NCBI RefSeq assembly: GCF_051014445.1
Contig: NC_135146.1
Span: 4,898,001-4,962,000, forward strand
Source of the DNA: Colletes latitarsis
Taxonomy: Eukaryota; Arthropoda; Insecta; Hymenoptera; Colletidae
Length of the DNA stretch: 64,000 bases
Direction of reading: 5' to 3'
Under the pieces are notes generated by a model. The model saw only the letters and a list, made by a program, of their open reading frames with translations, was not told the origin of the DNA and made no database searches. This document shows, in pieces, positions 60,070 to 64,000 of the stretch. The position numbers were made by a program, and so were the translations under genes. The stretch's first letter is position 1, and each line of letters opens with the position of its first letter.

Positions 60070-63000
60070 CTCATTTTTCGCATACTTGATTGCAAGATCC
60101 TGGGCTTTTTCTGGTTTGGATCACGTAGTAATGTGCTCCACACTGAAACAGTGGGTTAACCCTGGGTCCGATCAATATTGTAGACGATTACACCGGTTAG
60201 GTCAGGGTTAGGTCTGGTATTTGCCATCATCTGGCTCATACTTTCGCATTTTTCGCATACTTGTTGACACGATCCTGGGCGTTTACCGGGTTGCATCATG
60301 TAGTAGTGAGGTACCACACAGAAACAGTGAATTAATCCTGAATTCGATCTATATTTTAGAGGATAACACCGGTTAGGTCAGGGTTAGGTCTGGTATTTGC
60401 CATCATCTGGCTCCTATTTTCACATTTTTCGCATACTTGTTGGGCAGATCCTGGGCGTTTTCTGGGATGGATCACGTAGTAGCATGGTACCACACTAAAA
60501 CAGTGAATTAATCCTGGATTCGATCTATATTTTAGTGGATAACACCGGTTAGGTCTGGGTTAGGGCTCGTATTTCCCATCACCTGGCTCATACTTTCGGA
60601 TTTTTGGCATAATTGTTGGCCAGATGCTGGGCTCTTTCTGGTTTTGGATCACGTTGTAATGTGGTACCACACTGAAACAGTGAGTTAAACCTGGATTCAA
60701 TCTATATTTTAGAGGATAACACGGGTTAGGTCAGGGTTAGTTCTGGTATTTGCCATCATCCGGCTAATACGTTCGCATTTTTCGCGAACTTTTTGGCCAG
60801 ATCCTGGGCGTTTTCTGGGATGGATCACGTAGTAGCATGGTGCCACACTGAAACAGTGAATTAGTCCTGGATTCGATCTATATTTTAGAGGATAACACGG
60901 GTTAGGTCAGGGTTAGGTCTGGTATTTGCCATCATCTGGCTCATAATTTCGCATTTTTCGCATACTTGTTTGCCAGATACTGGGCTTTTTCTGGGCTGGG
61001 TCACGTAGTAATGTGCTACCGCACTGAAACAGTGAATTAGTCCTGGATTCGATCTATACTTTAGAAGATAACACCGGTTAGGTCAGTGTCAGGTCTGGTA
61101 TATCCCATCATCTGGCTCATACTTTCACATTTTTCGCATACTTGATTGCAAGATCCTGGGCGTTTTCTGGTTTGGATCACGTAGTAATGTGGTACTACAC
61201 ACAAGCAGTGAGTTAAACCTGGATTTAATCTACATTTTCCGATCAATATTTTAGACGATTACACCGGTTAGGTCAGGGTTAGGTCTGCTATTTGCCTTCA
61301 TCTGGCTCATACTTTCGCATTTTTCGCATACTTGTTGACACGATCCTGGGCGTTTACCGGGTTGCATCATGTAGTAGTGAGGTACCACACAGAAACAGTG
61401 AATTAATCCTGGATTCAATCTATATTTTAGAGGAGAACACAGGTTAGGTCAGGGTTAGGTCTGCTATTTGCCTTCATCTGGCTCATACTTTCGCATTTTT
61501 CGCATACTTGTTGACACGATCCTGGGCGTTTACCGGGTTGCATCATGTAGTAGTGAAGTACCACACAGAAACAGTGAATTAATCCTGGATTCGATCTATA
61601 TTTTGGAGGGTAACACCGGTTAGGTCAGGGTTAGGTCTGGTATTTGCCATCATCTGGCTCATACTTTCGCATTTTTCGCAGACTTGTTGGCGACATCCTG
61701 GGCATTTTCAGGTTTGGATCACATTGTAATGTGGTACCACACTGAAACAGTGAATTTATCCTGGATTCGATCTATATTTTAGAGGATAACACCGGTTAGG
61801 CTAGGGTTAGGTCTGGTGTTTGCAATCATCTGGCTCATACTTTCGCATTTTTCGCATACTTGTTGGCCAGATCCTGGGCTTTTTCTGGTTTGGATCACGT
61901 AGTAATGTGGTACCACACTGAAACAGTGAGCTAAACCTGGATTCAATCTATATCTTAGAGGATAACACAGGTTAGGTCAGGGTTATTTCTGGTATTTGCC
62001 ATCATCCGGCTCATACGTTCGCATTTTTCGCGAACTTCTTGGCCAGATCCTGGGCGTTTTCTGGGATGGATCACGTAGTAGCATGGTACTACACTGAAAC
62101 AGTGAATTAATTCTGGATTCGATCTATATTTTAGAGGATAACACCGGTTAGGTCAGGGTTCGGTCTGGTATTTGCCATCATCTGGCTCATACTTTCTCAT
62201 TTTTCGCATACTTGATTGCAAGATCCTGGGCGTTTTCTGGTTTTGATCACGTAGTAACGTGGTAACACACTGAATCAGTGAGTTGGACCTGGTTCCGATC
62301 AATATTTTAGAGGATAACTCCGGTTAGGTCAGGGTTAGGTCTGGTATTTGCCGTCATCTGGCTGAAACTTTCGCATTTTCGCATACTTGTTGGCCAGATC
62401 CTGGGCGTTTTCAGGTTTTGATCACGTAGTAACGTGGTAACACACTGAATCAGTGAGTTGAACCTGGTTCCAATCAATATTTTAGAGGATAACACCGGTT
62501 AGGTCAGGGTTAGGTCTGGTATTTGCAATCATCTGGCTCATACTTTCGCATTTTTCGCATACTTGTTGGACATATCCAGGGCTCTTTCAGCTTCGGATCT
62601 TGTAGTAATGTGGAGGCACACTGAAACAGTGAGTTAAACCTGGATTCGATCTATATTTTAGAGGATAACACCGGTAAGGCCAGGGTTAGGTCAGGTATTT
62701 GCAATCATCTGGCTCATACTTTCGCATTTTCGCATACATGTTGGCCAGATCCAGGGCCTTTTCTGGTTTGGATCACGTAGTAATGTGGTACCACACTGAA
62801 ACAGTGAGCTAAAGCTGGATGCAATCTATATTTTAGAGGATAACACAGGTTAGGTCAGGGTTAGTTCTGGTATTTGCCATCATCCGGCTCATACGTTCGC
62901 ATTTTTCGCGAACTTCTTGGCCAGATCCTGGGCGTTTTCTGGGATGGATCACATAGTAGCATGGTACTACACTGAAACAGTGAATTAATCCTGGATTCGA

Positions 63001-64000
63001 TCAATATTTTAGAGGATAACACCGGTTAGGTCAGGGTTCGGTCTGGTATTTGCCATCATCTGGCTCATACTTCCTCATTTTTCGCATACTTGATTGCAAG
63101 ATCCTGGGCTTTTTCTGGTTTGGATCACGCAGTAATGTGGTACCACACTGAAACAGTGAGTTAAACCTGGGTCCGATCAATATTTTAGACGATAACACAG
63201 GTTAGGCCAGGGATAGGTCTGGTGTTTGCCATCATCTGTGTCATACTTTCACATTTTTCGCATACTTGATTGCAAGATCCTGGGCTTTTTCTGGATTGGA
63301 TCACGTAGTAATGTGGTATCACACTGCAACAGTGAGATAAACCTGGATTCAAACTATATTTTAGAGGATAACACCGGTTAGGTCAGGGTTAGGTCTGGTA
63401 TTTGCCGTCATCTGGGTCATACTTTCGCATTTTTCGCATACTTGTTGACACGATCCTGGGCGTTTACCGGGTTGCATCATGTAGTAGTGAGGTACCACAC
63501 AGAAACAGTGAATTAATCCTGGATTCGATCTATATTTTAGAGGATAACTCCGGTTAGGTCAGGGTTAGGTCTGGTATTTGCCATCATCTGGCTCATACTT
63601 TCGCATTTTTCGCAGACTTGTTGGCCACATACTGGGCATTTTCAGGTTTGGATCACATAGTAATGTGGTACCACACTGAAACAGTGAGCTACACCTGGAT
63701 TCAATCTATATTTTAGAGGAGAACACAGGTTAGGTCAGGGTTAGGTCTGCTATTTGCCTTCATCTGGCTCATACTTTCGCATTTTTCGCATACTTGATTG
63801 CAAGATGCTGTGCGTTTTCTGGTCTGGATCACGCAGTAATGTGGTACTACACACAAACAGTGAGGTAAACCTGGATTTAATCTACATTTTCGAGGATAAC
63901 ACCGGTTAGGTCAGGGTTAGGTCTGGTATTTGCCACCATCTGGCTCATACTTTCTCATTTTTCGCATACTTGTTGGCCTCATCCTGGGCATATTCAGGTT
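60053..64000. repeat. Satellite array, right arm to window end
   Basis: About 22 units of the diverged class in the same orientation, running off the window edge. No gene or further insertion is visible. Some units repeat the GTTGACACGATCC variant (60263, and near 61334, 61510 and 63445). Confidence 0.95.

Larger units (their letters stand above)
57580..61327. repeat. Dispersed block pair flanking the second insertion (offset 2948)
   Basis: About 57580-58379 matches about 60528-61327 at an offset of 2948 bp. GTTAGAGCTC at 57611 corresponds to GTTAGGGCTC at 60559, and AGGTCTGGTATAT at 58143 to the same at 61091. The intervening DNA includes the 262-bp insertion. Confidence 0.72.

Noticed and set aside
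1..64000. Genuine telomere tract
   Set aside because: TTAGG boxes occur only as two per 176-bp unit, not as uninterrupted short repeats.

Overview
This window is almost entirely one tandem satellite array. The unit is about 176 bp, and the spacing between successive CCGG/CTGG unit starts is exactly 176 at positions 1, 177, 353 and 529. I estimate roughly 324 units, all in the same orientation. Two poly(A)-tailed non-LTR retrotransposon insertions interrupt it. There is no host protein gene, rRNA or tRNA that I can support. The organism is probably an arthropod, most likely an insect. The large element has the layout of the R1 clade (gag-like ORF with three zinc knuckles; ORF2 with an APE-type endonuclease, reverse transcriptase and terminal CCHC, no RNase H), and each satellite unit carries TTAGG-type boxes resembling insect telomere repeats. 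A hymenopteran is a plausible guess from the 11-base form of these boxes, but it is not proven.

Layout. (1) 1-50508: left arm of the satellite. From about 1 to 31.5 kb the units are similar and organised in higher-order repeats. These include an 8-unit repeat near 0.9-2.9 kb, a 9-unit (1584 bp) duplication at 10.9-13.8 kb, a nested long-range repeat with landmarks about 7.6-7.7 kb apart between 6.5 and 23 kb, and a nearly identical 16-unit (2810 bp) tandem repeat at 23.3-28.6 kb with further partial copies to 31.5 kb. A duplication of about 1.8-1.9 kb follows (31.7-35.4 kb). From about 36 kb rightward the units are more diverged, with shorter duplicated blocks. (2) 50524-57248: a 6.7-kb, apparently full-length R1-clade element on the + strand, flanked by a perfect 15-bp target-site duplication and ending in 21 A. 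Its ORF1 carries one apparent frameshift and its ORF2 two, plus an in-frame stop, so this copy looks inactive unless these are assembly errors. (3) 57249-59790: satellite again. (4) 59791-60052: a 262-bp, 5'-truncated minus-strand tail of a related element with a 17-bp target-site duplication. (5) 60053-64000: satellite to the window end.

How the parts relate. Each satellite unit begins with two tandem telomere-like boxes (TTAGGTCAGGG then TTAGGTCTGG) and later carries a palindrome followed by a short dyad whose arms sometimes change together. The large element's duplicated target begins inside the second telomere-like box. This matters because R1-clade relatives (TRAS and SART) are known to target TTAGG telomere repeats. 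The two insertions share a 3' UTR motif and the same order of a terminal hairpin followed by CCCCACG and poly(A), so they belong to related families.
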